A program made the translations under genes and the position numbers. From Acetobacter indonesiensis (lineage in GTDB: Bacteria > Pseudomonadota > Alphaproteobacteria > Acetobacterales > Acetobacteraceae): a DNA stretch of 64,000 nt. Location of the stretch: the NCBI RefSeq assembly GCF_000963945.1, contig NZ_BAMW01000006.1:296737-360736 (forward strand), given 5' to 3'. A model generated the notes under the pieces. That model did no database searches, was not told the DNA's origin, and saw only the letters and a list, made by a program, of their open reading frames with translations. Shown here one piece after another: positions 33,020 to 44,179 of the stretch. Position 1 is the first letter of the stretch. Each line of letters opens with the position of its first letter.

Positions 33020-33514
33020 CTATGTCGTTTTTGGAGCAGGGCGAGGCAGGGGCCCTTCGCGTTTTAGGCCATGCCAAGAGATCAGACTGTCACCCAGAAA
33101 CAGGGCCAGTGCGCCCACTGTGCAGGCCAGTGCTACGCCAAACATCAGCACCAGCCAGTTCGCAACTGAGGAATCGCGCACACTGCCCATAAACAGCACG
33201 AAGGCTGCCCCGCAGGACGACGCGCCGCCAAGGCCGCCAGCCAGAATGGCCCCATCCAGCATTAAGGTGCGTCTGTGTAGCCTGACCAGATGCCGTTCCA
33301 GTATCTGGTTGCGCGCCATATCGGGGTTGTCATCCAACAGTAGGGCGTTGGCCTGTTCAATATGGTCAGACACCCGCGCCAGACGGGTGTTGAACAGGTT
33401 AAGCAACGTCCCGATACCCGACAGCATAAAAACAGGTGTCAGCGCAATCTGGATAATGTGGGCAACGCTATCAACGGGCTCGGCTGCAATACCTCCAAAA
33501 ATGGGGAGGGCCAT
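33020..33514 (-). CDS. DUF2721 family membrane protein
   Basis: A 164-residue protein with three predicted membrane helices and the DUF2721 start VAHIIQIALTPVFMLSGIGT, followed by LNLFNTRLARVSDHIEQ and a basic segment HLVRLHRRTLMLDGAI. The family has no known function. ATG 33514 has GAGGAAAAG upstream. It lies between the Rieske gene and the DUF815 ATPase, all on the minus strand, with short gaps (112 and 42 bases), so it may be part of the same transcript. Confidence 0.85.
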   Translation of the reverse strand: MALPIFGGIAAEPVDSVAHIIQIALTPVFMLSGIGTLLNLFNTRLARVSDHIEQANALLLDDNPDMARNQILERHLVRLHRRTLMLDGAILAGGLGGASSCGAAFVLFMGSVRDSSVANWLVLMFGVALACTVGALALFLGDSLISWHGLKREGPLPRPAPKTT

Positions 33515-33556
33515 AAACTCTTTTCCTCGGTGTTGTGACGGAAGGGAAATGGCGGC

Positions 33557-34450
33557 TTACGAACGCGTTGCGTCCGGGTTTTCCGCCATCTGGGCAGTTA
33601 GGTCTTCAATGAACTGGAACGCCACACGGCCAGAACGGCCACCACGGCTGATGGCCCACATATTGGCGCGGGCGGCCAGATCATCATCGCTGATGGGAAG
33701 GGCGCGTTCTCTCGCATAGGTGCGCACCATGTCAAGGAAGACATCCTGCGGGCAGGCATGGAACCCCAGCCACAGACCAAAGCGATCAGACAGCGAGACC
33801 TTTTCTTCAGTCGCCTCTGACGGGTTGATGGCGGTGGCGCGTTCGTTCTCAATCATGTCACGCGGCATCAGGTGGCGGCGGTTGGATGTCGCATAGAACA
33901 GAACATTTTCGGGCCGCCCGGCAATGCCGCCATCCAGCACAGATTTCAGGGCTTTGTAATCCCGGTCTTCTTTTTCAAAGGACAGATCATCACAGAACAG
34001 AATGAAGCGGCGAGGGCTCTGGCGTAGCAGGGCCAGAAGTTCTGGCAGGGTGGACAGATCTTCACGCTGAATTTCAATCAGCGCGATACGTCCCTTTCCG
34101 GGCTCGCACGGTTTGCCATTAACACTATTGACCAGCGCATGCACCCCTTTGACCAGCGAGGACTTGCCCATCCCACGTGACCCCCAAAGCATGGCGTTAT
34201 TGGCAGGTAACCCACGGGCAAAATGTTCGGTGTTGTCCACCAACGTCTGACGTTGGGAGTCCACACCCTGCAATACCGCAGCCGGAACGTGGGAAACATG
34301 GGCTACGGGCAGAAGCTGCCCTCCCTCCGGGTGCCAGACAAACGCATCAGCCTTATCCACCCCGGCCAGACTGGGCGCGGGGGGAGAAAGCCGTTCAAGG
34401 GCAGCGGCAATACGTTCCAGAACAGAAAGCTGATCGGGGGGGAAGGTCAT
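33557..34450 (-). CDS. DUF815 family AAA-type ATPase
   Basis: This 297-residue protein has a Walker A loop WGSRGMGKSSLVKG (about 89-102) and Walker B-like RFILFCDDLSF, as in DUF815 ATP-binding proteins (YjeE-unrelated, AAA family). Family members lack an assigned function. I start at ATG 34450, giving MTFPPDQLSVLERIAAALERL with AAGGA upstream; the ORF to 34537 begins with a basic, unconserved extension. Conserved arginines appear in LSDRFGLWLGF and GRSGRVAFQFIEDL near the C-terminus. It is divergent from yajC, 169 bases away. Confidence 0.85.
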   Translation of the reverse strand: MTFPPDQLSVLERIAAALERLSPPAPSLAGVDKADAFVWHPEGGQLLPVAHVSHVPAAVLQGVDSQRQTLVDNTEHFARGLPANNAMLWGSRGMGKSSLVKGVHALVNSVNGKPCEPGKGRIALIEIQREDLSTLPELLALLRQSPRRFILFCDDLSFEKEDRDYKALKSVLDGGIAGRPENVLFYATSNRRHLMPRDMIENERATAINPSEATEEKVSLSDRFGLWLGFHACPQDVFLDMVRTYARERALPISDDDLAARANMWAISRGGRSGRVAFQFIEDLTAQMAENPDATRS

Positions 34451-34619
34451 CAGGGCGGCGTCCTTGCGGCACTTTTGGTCAGGTTTAGTGCGGCAGCGTA
34501 GGGCAACCTTTGTCATGAAGAAAGCATTTGCATGCACACAGACGCTTGACGCGCGAGCAGCGAAAATTATGGTCAGCCACTCAGTTGATGAAAACCCGCC
34601 CTGTGGAAGGCCTGCGATT

Positions 34620-34982
34620 ATGTCTGATTTCTTTATCTCTACCGCTTATGCGCAAACAGCCGGGGGCGGTGGTGGTCTGTCCAGCATCATGTCTTTTCTG
34701 CCGTTTGTTGCCGTTTTTGCCATCATGTATTTCCTGCTTATCCGCCCCCAGCAGCAGCGGCAGAAGCAGTTGCGGAATGAACTGAAATCCCTGCGTCGGG
34801 GTGACCGCATTGTGACCGCAGGCGGTGTTGTTGGCGTTGTGCAGAAAAGCCGGGACGATGCCGCAGAAGTTGAAGTGGAAATTGCACCGAACGTCCGCGT
34901 TCTGGTGATGCGGGATACCATCAGCACTGTTCTGACCAGCACAGCCAAGCCAGCCAATGATGCGGCACTGCCGAAAAAATAA
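34620..34982 (+). CDS. yajC: Preprotein translocase subunit YajC
   Basis: YajC is a small accessory subunit of the SecDF-YidC membrane complex. The 120-residue protein has one membrane helix (about 24-43) followed by the family motif LLIRPQQQRQKQ and the soluble GDRIVTAGGVVGVV segment. I start at ATG 34620, with GGAAGG at 34605-34610; the ORF from 34464 has an upstream extension that is not YajC-like. A strong terminator follows at 35012, so the gene is a single unit; secD and secF, which usually follow, are not here. Confidence 0.95.
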   Translation: MSDFFISTAYAQTAGGGGGLSSIMSFLPFVAVFAIMYFLLIRPQQQRQKQLRNELKSLRRGDRIVTAGGVVGVVQKSRDDAAEVEVEIAPNVRVLVMRDTISTVLTSTAKPANDAALPKK

Positions 34983-35011
34983 AAGATTTTTTGATAATCT
35001 GATTCAAACGG

Positions 35012-35037
35012 AAAGCGGGCTTTGGCCCGCTTTTTTG
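35012..35037 (+). terminator. Rho-independent terminator of yajC
   Basis: AAGCGGGC (35013-35020) and GCCCGCTT (35025-35032) pair around a 4-base loop and are followed by TTTT. It lies 30 bases after the yajC stop. Confidence 0.92.
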
Positions 35038-35222
35038 TTGGGTTACAATCAACCAAGTCAACGTATCCGAGTGGGCTTATATGCGATCAAGGCCATTGGA
35101 TAGTCTATGGTCTGCTCTGGTTTTGCGGTACATCCTGTCGCATAAAACGAACCATGCTGAAGCAGCCTGAAAAAGTTTGGCGGCCTTTGCAAAAGACTGC
35201 GCAGACCAGCGGGGTGTAAAAC

Positions 35223-36755
35223 GTGGCAGACAGGCAACCAGAAAGTCAGACAGAAGAAACAGGACGGGTATTGCAGCCCGGTAAAAGCTGCTGGCGTGTG
35301 GAACATGCCAACCGGTTTGGCTTTATTGTGGATGCTGAAAACTACTTTGTGGCCGCCCGTCAGGCCATGCTTCAGGCGCGCCAGAGCATTTTGCTGCTTG
35401 GTTGGGATTTTGACCCCCGCATTACGTTCGGCGAGCCGGAAGACAGCCAGCCGGAAAGTCTGGGTGAGTTTATTCTCTGGCTGGCAGACAGATCACCCAA
35501 GTTGGAAATCAGGCTGCTTCGGTGGGATACGGGGGCACTGAAAACCCTGTTCTGCTGGCGGTCCCTGCTGACTGTGGCGCGGTGGGCCAGACATCCGCGC
35601 ATCACGCTCCGGCTTGATGGCAAACACCCTTTTGCCGGGTCGCAACACCACAAGATTGTGGTGATAGATGACCGTGTCGCCTTCTGCGGTGGCATTGATA
35701 TGACCGTAGGGCGTTGGGATACCAGACAGCATCTTGATCATGACCCAAGGCGCAAGGGGCCGGATGGTGAAGACCTGAAACCCTGGCACGACGCCACCAG
35801 CGTGTTTGATGGCGAAGCGGCGCACGCAGTGGGGGACCTGGCGCGGGAGCGGTGGCGCATTGTGACGGGCGAAACCTTGCCTGTCAGCACCGGAGGGCAG
35901 GACTGTTGGCCACAGGGGGTTGAACCGTCCTTTCATGATATGCGGCTGGGCATTGCCCGCACTATTCCCAAAATGGACGATATCCGCCCCGTTCATGAAA
36001 TTGAGGAAGCCTATCTCAGCCTGATCGCGCGGGCACGTCACGTCATTTATGCGGAAAGTCAGTATTTCGCGTCCCGTAAGGTTGCGCATGCTCTGGCTAT
36101 GCGGCTGGTGGAAGAGGACGGACCAGAAATTGTGGTCATCAATCCTGTTTCGGCCGAAGGGTGGCTTGAACCTGTGGCCATGGACACTGCCCGAGCCCGG
36201 CTGGTTGAAGCCTTGCAGCGGTTGGACAGGAAGGGGCGTTTCCGCCTGTATCATCCCGTAACTGAGGCGCAGGAACCTATATATGTTCATGCCAAAGTTA
36301 CCGTGGTGGATGAGAGCGCCCTGCGCGTCGGGTCTTCAAACTTCAATAACCGCTCACTCCGGCTGGATACGGAGTGTGATGTTATCCTCAGTACCGATGA
36401 GGTTGGGAATGAGGACTTGCATGATGAAATTCTGCGTCTACGGAATGATCTGCTGGCAGAGCATCTGGGTGTCAGCGGGCAGGAAATAGCTGACCACATC
36501 ACACAGACAGGTTCGCTGATCGCAACAATTGAAGCGCTGCGTCTGCGGGGTGGACGGACATTGGTGCCCTATAAAATGCCGAAACTGTCTGGCGTGGAAG
36601 AATGGCTGGCAGATAATGAAGTCCTTGACCCACATGGTCCGGACGAAATTTTTGAAGCGCCGCATCGCCGTGGATTATTCAAAGGCTGGGCCGCGTTACG
36701 AACCGGGATGCATGACCTGAACCAGAAGCGAAAAAAGCATTTTTCGAAGAAATAG
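35223..36755 (+). CDS. Phospholipase D-family protein (cardiolipin synthase-like)
   Basis: The 510-residue protein contains two HKD catalytic motifs: H142, K144, D149 in HHKIVVIDD and H356, K358, D363 in HAKVTVVDE, each followed by the usual small-residue run (FCGGIDM; RVGSSNFNNRS). That is the plan of PLD-type phosphatidyltransferases and phospholipases. Lack of N-terminal membrane helices points away from ClsA toward PLD/ClsB-like enzymes, and the C-terminal 130 residues are Leu/Arg-rich with a basic tail. It starts at GTG 35223 without a clear ribosome binding site. No partner gene is adjacent; the substrate is unknown. Confidence 0.88.
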   Translation: MADRQPESQTEETGRVLQPGKSCWRVEHANRFGFIVDAENYFVAARQAMLQARQSILLLGWDFDPRITFGEPEDSQPESLGEFILWLADRSPKLEIRLLRWDTGALKTLFCWRSLLTVARWARHPRITLRLDGKHPFAGSQHHKIVVIDDRVAFCGGIDMTVGRWDTRQHLDHDPRRKGPDGEDLKPWHDATSVFDGEAAHAVGDLARERWRIVTGETLPVSTGGQDCWPQGVEPSFHDMRLGIARTIPKMDDIRPVHEIEEAYLSLIARARHVIYAESQYFASRKVAHALAMRLVEEDGPEIVVINPVSAEGWLEPVAMDTARARLVEALQRLDRKGRFRLYHPVTEAQEPIYVHAKVTVVDESALRVGSSNFNNRSLRLDTECDVILSTDEVGNEDLHDEILRLRNDLLAEHLGVSGQEIADHITQTGSLIATIEALRLRGGRTLVPYKMPKLSGVEEWLADNEVLDPHGPDEIFEAPHRRGLFKGWAALRTGMHDLNQKRKKHFSKK

Positions 36756-36975
36756 CTGCAAGGTTGAGAGTCTGCTTTGGCAGGATTTCAAACGACAGCT
36801 TCCAATGAAAACCAGCAAAGCCTGCACAAATTCTTCGTGACTCGGTCTGACAACGGGCCGTGTGCCGACAGGCGGTATTTGGCAGTTTTCTGATGATAGA
36901 CATTGTGCAGGCGCACGGCGTGCTGCATGACAGGGGGCATCAAACCGACACTCTTCATTTTTTCACAGGTTTTTC

Positions 36976-38010
36976 ATGTCAGAACATACTCCCATTGGTC
37001 TTGATAACAGCAAGGGCCCCATCAAAGCCCTGACCCACTCGGGCAACTTCCATGTGGACGAGACTCTGGGCTACGTCATTCTGCACTATGCGCTGGAGCC
37101 AGAAGGGGACCTGAAAGCCCGTGTTCTGAATGGAAAATCAGGCGACCGGCTGGAATTTGTGCGTACACGCACACCAGACATTATTAAAACCGCTGATATC
37201 GTTTTTGATGTGGGGGGTGTGTTTGACCCGGCTACTGGCCGGTATGACCACCACATGAAAGACAAACCCCTGCGTGAAGATGGCACCCCCTACAGTGCCG
37301 CAGGTTTGTTGTGGAAAGATTATGGTGCAGCCGCCATACGCGCCATTCTGAAAGAACCCGTTGAGGATGCAACGGTGGCTGCAATCTGGAAGTCACTTGA
37401 TAAATCACTGGTTCTGCCGATTGATCAGGATGACAACGGCGTTGTGAAAATGGGCAAGCTGTCGCTGGCTGATATTGTGTCTGCATGTGGCCCGGCATGG
37501 GATACGGCAGAACTGTATGGGCAGAAAGAAGCCAAAAGCCGTGAAGCTCAGGGCTTTGCCAATGCCGCTTTTGCGGTGGCGTCCCATCTGGTCAATATGG
37601 TTGACCGTGTGCGCGCCAGCCTGAAAGCCGCCAGTCGTGTCATGGCCGCTTATAATGCTGCTGAAGATAAACGTATTCTTGTCATGGACACGGGGATGCC
37701 GACTGAAAAGGTTATTTTCGAAAATGACCTGCCGGTTGTGTATGTGGTTTCCCCCGCAGGGCCTGATCAGTGGAATGTCAAAGCCATTCCACCGGTGCGG
37801 GGTGATTTCGGCCAACGTGTGTCTCTGCCCGAAGCATGGGGCGGGTTGGAACGTCAGAAACTGGCGGATGTATCAGGCGTGCCTGACGCCGTGTTTGCAC
37901 ATCCGGCCCGTTTTATCTGCGGGGCAGGCAGCCGCGCCGGGGCTGTGAAAATGGCGCAACTGGCGCTGGAAATTGATGCTGCCACTAAAGCTGCCAGCAC
38001 AAAAGACTGA
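36976..38010 (+). CDS. MYG1 family protein (DHH-like nuclease family)
   Basis: The 344-residue protein matches the MYG1/GAMM1 family, shared between bacteria and eukaryotes: HSGNFHVDE (22-30), DVGGVFDPATGRYDHHMKD (78-96) and a C-terminal FAHPARFICG. The histidine and aspartate positions resemble metal-binding DHH phosphoesterases. Eukaryotic MYG1 has been described as a 3'-5' RNA exonuclease; the bacterial role is not established. ATG 36976 is the best start. The 220 bases upstream show no gene. Confidence 0.9.
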   Translation: MSEHTPIGLDNSKGPIKALTHSGNFHVDETLGYVILHYALEPEGDLKARVLNGKSGDRLEFVRTRTPDIIKTADIVFDVGGVFDPATGRYDHHMKDKPLREDGTPYSAAGLLWKDYGAAAIRAILKEPVEDATVAAIWKSLDKSLVLPIDQDDNGVVKMGKLSLADIVSACGPAWDTAELYGQKEAKSREAQGFANAAFAVASHLVNMVDRVRASLKAASRVMAAYNAAEDKRILVMDTGMPTEKVIFENDLPVVYVVSPAGPDQWNVKAIPPVRGDFGQRVSLPEAWGGLERQKLADVSGVPDAVFAHPARFICGAGSRAGAVKMAQLALEIDAATKAASTKD

Positions 38011-38078
38011 TCCTGACTAAACGGGTTGTTTTCGGACGGCCTGTTTTTAGAACAACACCTTCAGAACCCGGTTGATTT

Positions 38079-40334
38079 CTACAGGAAAGAGACCGGGTCA
38101 ATATCCACGTCAATGCGAACCCCCTTGCCGGGTTTGACCATACCCAGCCAGCGGCGAAGGATCGGCTGTACCGCAATGCTGCGCACCGTGCGCAACAGAA
38201 TGCGGCGGCGGTGGCGGTTGCGTAAGACGGCAATCGGGGCAGGTGCTGGCCCCAGAACCTGAATACCCTCCCCATACGGGGCTTTGCGGCCCAGTTCCGC
38301 AGCCGTGCTGTCAGCCTCGCGCGCATCTTCGGCGCTGATAATCAGGGCTGCCAGTCGCCCGTAGGGTGGCCAGAAACCGGGGCGGCGTTGTGCAGCTTCC
38401 TGCGCCATAAAGGCATCAAAATCCCCTGACAGCAGAGCCTGCATGACAGGGTGCTCTGGCGTATAGCTTTGCAGCAGCACGCGCCCCGGTGTGGTGGCGC
38501 GCCCGGCGCGTCCGGCAACCTGATGCAGCAGCTGGATGGTGCGTTCACCCGCCCGAAGGTCCCCGCCGCCAAGGCCCAGATCAGCATCGACAATGCCTAC
38601 CAGCGTCAGGTGCGGAAAGTGCCAGCCTTTGGCGACAATCTGTGTGCCGATAACCAGGTCAACCTCGCGTCGGGAAATCTTGGCCACAGCCTCCGCCGTG
38701 GCAGCGGGGCCACCCAGAGTATCACTGGCCATCACCAGAATACGGGCATCCGGGAACAGGTTTCGCGCTTCTTCCGTAATGCGTTCAATGCCCGGCCCAA
38801 TGGCGGTCAGGCTGTTTTCTGCACCGCAGGTGGGGCAGGTGGGCGGCATGGGTTCGGTATGGTCGCAATAATGACACGACAATATTTTTTTCGCCCGGTG
38901 TTCAACCAGCCATGCGGTGCAGTGCGGGCATTCCATCCGGTGACCACAGGCCCGGCAAAGGGTCAGCGGGGCATAGCCGCGCCGGTTCAGGAACAGCATG
39001 GCTTGTTCCTGCCGGTCAAAGGTGGCGGCCATTTCCTCGGTCAATGCGGGTGAGAGGAACAGCCCACGCGGGGGGGGATGGTCGCGCATATCCACAATCC
39101 GGGTTTCCGGCATGGATGCACCACCGTGGCGTGAGGGCAGAATAAGGTGCCGGTAACGCCCGGCCTCAACATTTGCCAGTGTTTCAAGGCTGGGGGTGGC
39201 AGACACCAGCGCAATGGGAAACCCGGAAAGCCGAGCCCGTACTACGGCCATATCCCGCGCATTGTAAATGACGCCTTCTTCTTGCTTGAAGAGGGATTCA
39301 TGCTCTTCATCCACAATAATCAGGCCGAGATTTTCAAACGGCAGAAACAGGGCTGACCGTGCGCCGACTACAACTGTGGCGCTGCCATTGGCCGCGGCAT
39401 GCCACGTCAGACGGCGGGCGCGTTGCCCGACTTCTGAATGCCAGATGGCGGGTTGCGTGCCAAAGCGCCGGGTAAAACGCTGCATCCATTGGGCAGAAAG
39501 GGCAATTTCGGGCAGCAGCACCAACGCCTGTTTGCCTTTTTCCAGACACGCGGCAATGGCTTCCAGATAGATTTCAGTCTTGCCCGACCCGGTCACACCT
39601 TCCAGCAGCGTGACAGAAAACCCGCCGTTATCAACTGTTTCATGCAGGGCGGCTGTCGCCGTGGCCTGTTCGCCCTCCAGCACCGGTGGGTTGTGATGCG
39701 GGTCAGGCGCGGCAAAGGGCCGTTCTGGCCCCAGTTTGACTGCTTTTAGCGCTCCAGCATCAGCCAGTCCTTTGACAACGCCCGGACCAACGGCGGCTGC
39801 GGTTGCAATATCCGTGGTGGTGCGGGCAGTGCCGTCTTGCAGCAGGTCCAGAATTTTCTGCCGGGCCGGGGTGATGCGCAAGGTATCGGGTAACGGTGAT
39901 ACAGGAAGCCAGCCGGTGCTGGGTGTGGGCACGCCCCGCATATGCAGGCGCAACGTCATGGCCAACACCATACCGGGGGGGGACAGCGTGTAGGCGGCAA
40001 CCCAATCTATGAAATGACGCAGTTCTGCTGATAGCGGGGGCAGGTCAAGCAGTTCGGCCACGGGGCGCAGACGCGCCATATCCACGCTACGCTGGGGTGG
40101 GGGCGCAAAATCTGCTGGCAGGGCGGGGTTGGGTTCCCACACCACGCCGGTTTCCCGCCGTCTGCCCAGTGGCACCACCACAATATCCCCGGCTTTCAGC
40201 GGCATGTTGGTGGGGGCGACATAATCAAACGGGCCGGGGAAAGGCATGGGCAGCAGCACGGAAACCCTCTGCCGTCCCGGTGTGGGCGGCTTGTCCTGTT
40301 CTGGCAGTAGGGAGGAAAACGATGCAGGCTCCAT
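38079..40334 (-). CDS. priA: Primosomal protein N' (replication restart helicase PriA)
   Basis: PriA reloads the replisome at stalled forks. The 751-residue protein has the N-terminal 3'-DNA-binding domain (to about 110), a winged-helix part, Walker A GVTGSGKT (246-253), DEEH (342-345), and eight zinc-binding cysteines C460, C463, C469, C472, C487, C490, C500 and C503 in the CRACG...CPHC...CHYC...CPTC series, then helicase motifs and a C-terminal domain. ATG 40334 is the start; xerC is divergent across 120 bases. Nothing is missing compared with the family. Confidence 0.97.
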   Translation of the reverse strand: MEPASFSSLLPEQDKPPTPGRQRVSVLLPMPFPGPFDYVAPTNMPLKAGDIVVVPLGRRRETGVVWEPNPALPADFAPPPQRSVDMARLRPVAELLDLPPLSAELRHFIDWVAAYTLSPPGMVLAMTLRLHMRGVPTPSTGWLPVSPLPDTLRITPARQKILDLLQDGTARTTTDIATAAAVGPGVVKGLADAGALKAVKLGPERPFAAPDPHHNPPVLEGEQATATAALHETVDNGGFSVTLLEGVTGSGKTEIYLEAIAACLEKGKQALVLLPEIALSAQWMQRFTRRFGTQPAIWHSEVGQRARRLTWHAAANGSATVVVGARSALFLPFENLGLIIVDEEHESLFKQEEGVIYNARDMAVVRARLSGFPIALVSATPSLETLANVEAGRYRHLILPSRHGGASMPETRIVDMRDHPPPRGLFLSPALTEEMAATFDRQEQAMLFLNRRGYAPLTLCRACGHRMECPHCTAWLVEHRAKKILSCHYCDHTEPMPPTCPTCGAENSLTAIGPGIERITEEARNLFPDARILVMASDTLGGPAATAEAVAKISRREVDLVIGTQIVAKGWHFPHLTLVGIVDADLGLGGGDLRAGERTIQLLHQVAGRAGRATTPGRVLLQSYTPEHPVMQALLSGDFDAFMAQEAAQRRPGFWPPYGRLAALIISAEDAREADSTAAELGRKAPYGEGIQVLGPAPAPIAVLRNRHRRRILLRTVRSIAVQPILRRWLGMVKPGKGVRIDVDIDPVSFL

Positions 40335-40454
40335 ACCGTTCTGTTTAAGCGGCTGGGCGTCTAAAGAACAGTGCTTGCGTCAGCAGAAAAACTCTGAACA
40401 AGTAAGGCCGTGTTTCAGCGTGCCGCACAGCCTTTGTGTGCGGAAGGGGAGAGC

Positions 40455-42400
<1,946 letters not shown>

Positions 42401-42403
42401 ACC

Positions 42404-43351
42404 ATGTCCATCCTGCGCTTTTTCTCCTTCGGGTGTGTCGCAATGGCTGTTCTGACAACGTGTCTGCCAACTGCTGCTCGTGCTGCTGAAGACGGAGAAA
42501 GCGGATGCCAGCAGGAACGCGTTGCCCGCGTTCCGCTAAGGAATGACGCTGGTTTTCTGAATACGCCTGTTCAGATAAACGGCTACGCTGCCAGCATGAT
42601 TGTTGATACCGGGTCAGAAGGCAGCCTGATCTCACCCGAAGGGGCAGCGCAAATCAATCTGCCGCTTGACCCATCCATGCACACAATGGTGCGGGGAACA
42701 GGCGGTATAGGGCGTTTGGTGCCGAACGTGCTTGTCAGGTCTTTCAAGATTGGCGGGCTGGAAAATGGTCCCCTTTCCATACCGGTCGGCTCGCTGCCGG
42801 GAAAGCCACAGACCCAACCCCCGATAGAAGGATTGGTCGGGGGCGACATGCTCTCGCGTTACGATGTGGAGTTTGATGTGGCAGGGCACACCCTGACCTT
42901 CTGGCGGCCAGCCAGAAACGGTACGGGGTGCGCAGGGCCGCAAGGCTGGCATGTTATCTATCGTGCGCTGCCCATGCAGTTTGACGGGCGGCGTGTAACC
43001 ATTCAGGTTGAACTGGATGGACACCCCATGAAGGCATTGGTCGATAGTGGGGCACGGTCGCGGATTGTTTCAGAAGCGGCAGTGGCGCGATTAGGGGTTT
43101 CTGAAGCAACGCTTGCAGCAGACCCGGGCGGCATTACCAGTGGGGTAGATGGGCATCGCCAGATGTATCACTGGCACAAATTTCACACGCTTAAATATGG
43201 TCTGGAAGAAGAAAAAGCCCCGGTACTAACCGTTGCACCCATTCAGGATTCCGTTGACATGCTGTTAGGGTCAGACTGGTTTGCAGCCCACAAAATCTGG
43301 ATTTCCTACCGCACGGGCAAGCTATACGTTATGCCGTCTTTGAAGCGGTAA
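42404..43351 (+). CDS. Secreted retropepsin-like aspartic protease with two catalytic lobes
   Basis: The 315-residue protein has a signal peptide (about 1-27) and two successive retropepsin-like modules. Lobe one has VDTGSEGS with D68 and ends in GGDMLSRYDVEFD; lobe two has VDSGARSR with D214 and ends in LGSDWFAAHKIWIS. Each lobe carries the pattern catalytic Asp motif, then a hydrophobic-Gly-Asp turn and a strand, so the molecule looks like a fused, single-chain pair. Retropepsins normally act as homodimers with one such module. The target is unknown; it is probably periplasmic. It follows pip by 3 bases. Confidence 0.82.
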   Translation: MSILRFFSFGCVAMAVLTTCLPTAARAAEDGESGCQQERVARVPLRNDAGFLNTPVQINGYAASMIVDTGSEGSLISPEGAAQINLPLDPSMHTMVRGTGGIGRLVPNVLVRSFKIGGLENGPLSIPVGSLPGKPQTQPPIEGLVGGDMLSRYDVEFDVAGHTLTFWRPARNGTGCAGPQGWHVIYRALPMQFDGRRVTIQVELDGHPMKALVDSGARSRIVSEAAVARLGVSEATLAADPGGITSGVDGHRQMYHWHKFHTLKYGLEEEKAPVLTVAPIQDSVDMLLGSDWFAAHKIWISYRTGKLYVMPSLKR

Positions 43352-43428
43352 GCAGATTTGCATCAGGTTATCTGTGCAAGCAAAGCAGACTTGAACAGTC
43401 ACATACATTTATAAAAATAGAATACTCA

Positions 43429-43461
43429 AATAAAAACCGGAGCATTGCAATAATGCTCCGG
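43429..43461 (-). terminator. Rho-independent terminator of the secreted Cys-module gene
   Basis: On the minus strand CCGGAGCATT and AATGCTCCGG (plus 43437-43446 and 43452-43461) form a 10-bp stem, followed by TTTTTATTT. It lies 10 bases after the stop at 43472. Confidence 0.9.
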
Positions 43462-43471
43462 CGTAGGGGTT

Positions 43472-43981
43472 TTAGCCTGCTTTAAGGTGCGTGTTGCACT
43501 GGCTGTAGTAACCGCCGCCTTTCTGAATCCATTTCAGAGAACCGTTACCGCCCGTTGTTTTGTTGGCGTTATACTGGTCAAGGCAGGTTTTCATGCGGCC
43601 TTTGCCAGCACTCAGGCTGGAGTATTGTGAGGCAATGGCTGACGGGAAGACCACACCCGCCGTGGTGGTTGCCGCAGCGGCAGCAGGCTTTGCGGCTTCA
43701 GCCGGGGCAGCCGTGCTGGCGGCTGGTGTTTCTTTGGTTGCTGTTGGTGCAGCCGCCGCAGGTGCCGTAGTGGTGGCAGGGGTTGTCGCTGCTGCTGGAG
43801 CATCACAGGTAGCGGCTTTAAAGTCCTTGTAGCTCTGGCCGTTCAGTGTGCCAGCGGTACGGGCAGCGGCAAAGTTCTTGTGGCATTCTTTTGCGCTCAG
43901 AGCGTGCGCTGCTGGTGCGGAAAGGGCCGTGGCACAGCTAAGCGCCAGTGTGGCGAGCATAATGCGGGCAGAAGATGTCAT
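43472..43981 (-). CDS. Secreted Ala/Thr/Pro-rich protein with two small cysteine modules
   Basis: A 169-residue protein with a signal peptide (cleavage near ...APAAHA). After it come a first module with two cysteines (SAKECHKNFAAARTAGTLNG ... AATC), a long low-complexity linker of Ala, Thr and Pro (about residues 60-110), and a second module with two cysteines (MKTCLDQYNAN ... YYSQCNTHLKAG). The first module resembles small secreted PsiF-like or rhizobial exported domains. Function is unknown; a periplasmic or cell-wall-spanning role is plausible given the linker. It is a single gene with its own terminator. Confidence 0.75.
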   Translation of the reverse strand: MTSSARIMLATLALSCATALSAPAAHALSAKECHKNFAAARTAGTLNGQSYKDFKAATCDAPAAATTPATTTAPAAAAPTATKETPAASTAAPAEAAKPAAAAATTTAGVVFPSAIASQYSSLSAGKGRMKTCLDQYNANKTTGGNGSLKWIQKGGGYYSQCNTHLKAG

Positions 43982-44111
43982 GTGGACAAAACCTCATCCA
44001 AAACCAGGGAGAATAAACGGCCCCATGCCGTAACGCCCTGAATATCCGCAGCATATGCCGAACCGAATACTTTGGAAACGTCTGTGTTGCGTGCGCAGGG
44101 CGCGGCCTGAA

Positions 44112-44151
44112 AAATAAAAACCCCTCCCGACTATTCGCAGTGGGGAGGGGT
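44112..44151 (-). terminator. Rho-independent terminator of amtB
   Basis: On the minus strand CCCCTCCC and GGGAGGGG (plus 44121-44128 and 44143-44150) form an 8-bp stem with a 14-base loop, followed by TTTTTATTTTTC. It sits 28 bases after the amtB stop. Confidence 0.88.
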
Positions 44152-44179
44152 AAAAATGCTTAAACTAGGAAGGAGAATA

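Noticed and set aside
35493..36290. 265-codon minus-strand ORF within the phospholipase D gene
   Set aside because: Fully antisense to two intact HKD motifs and lacking any conserved features.
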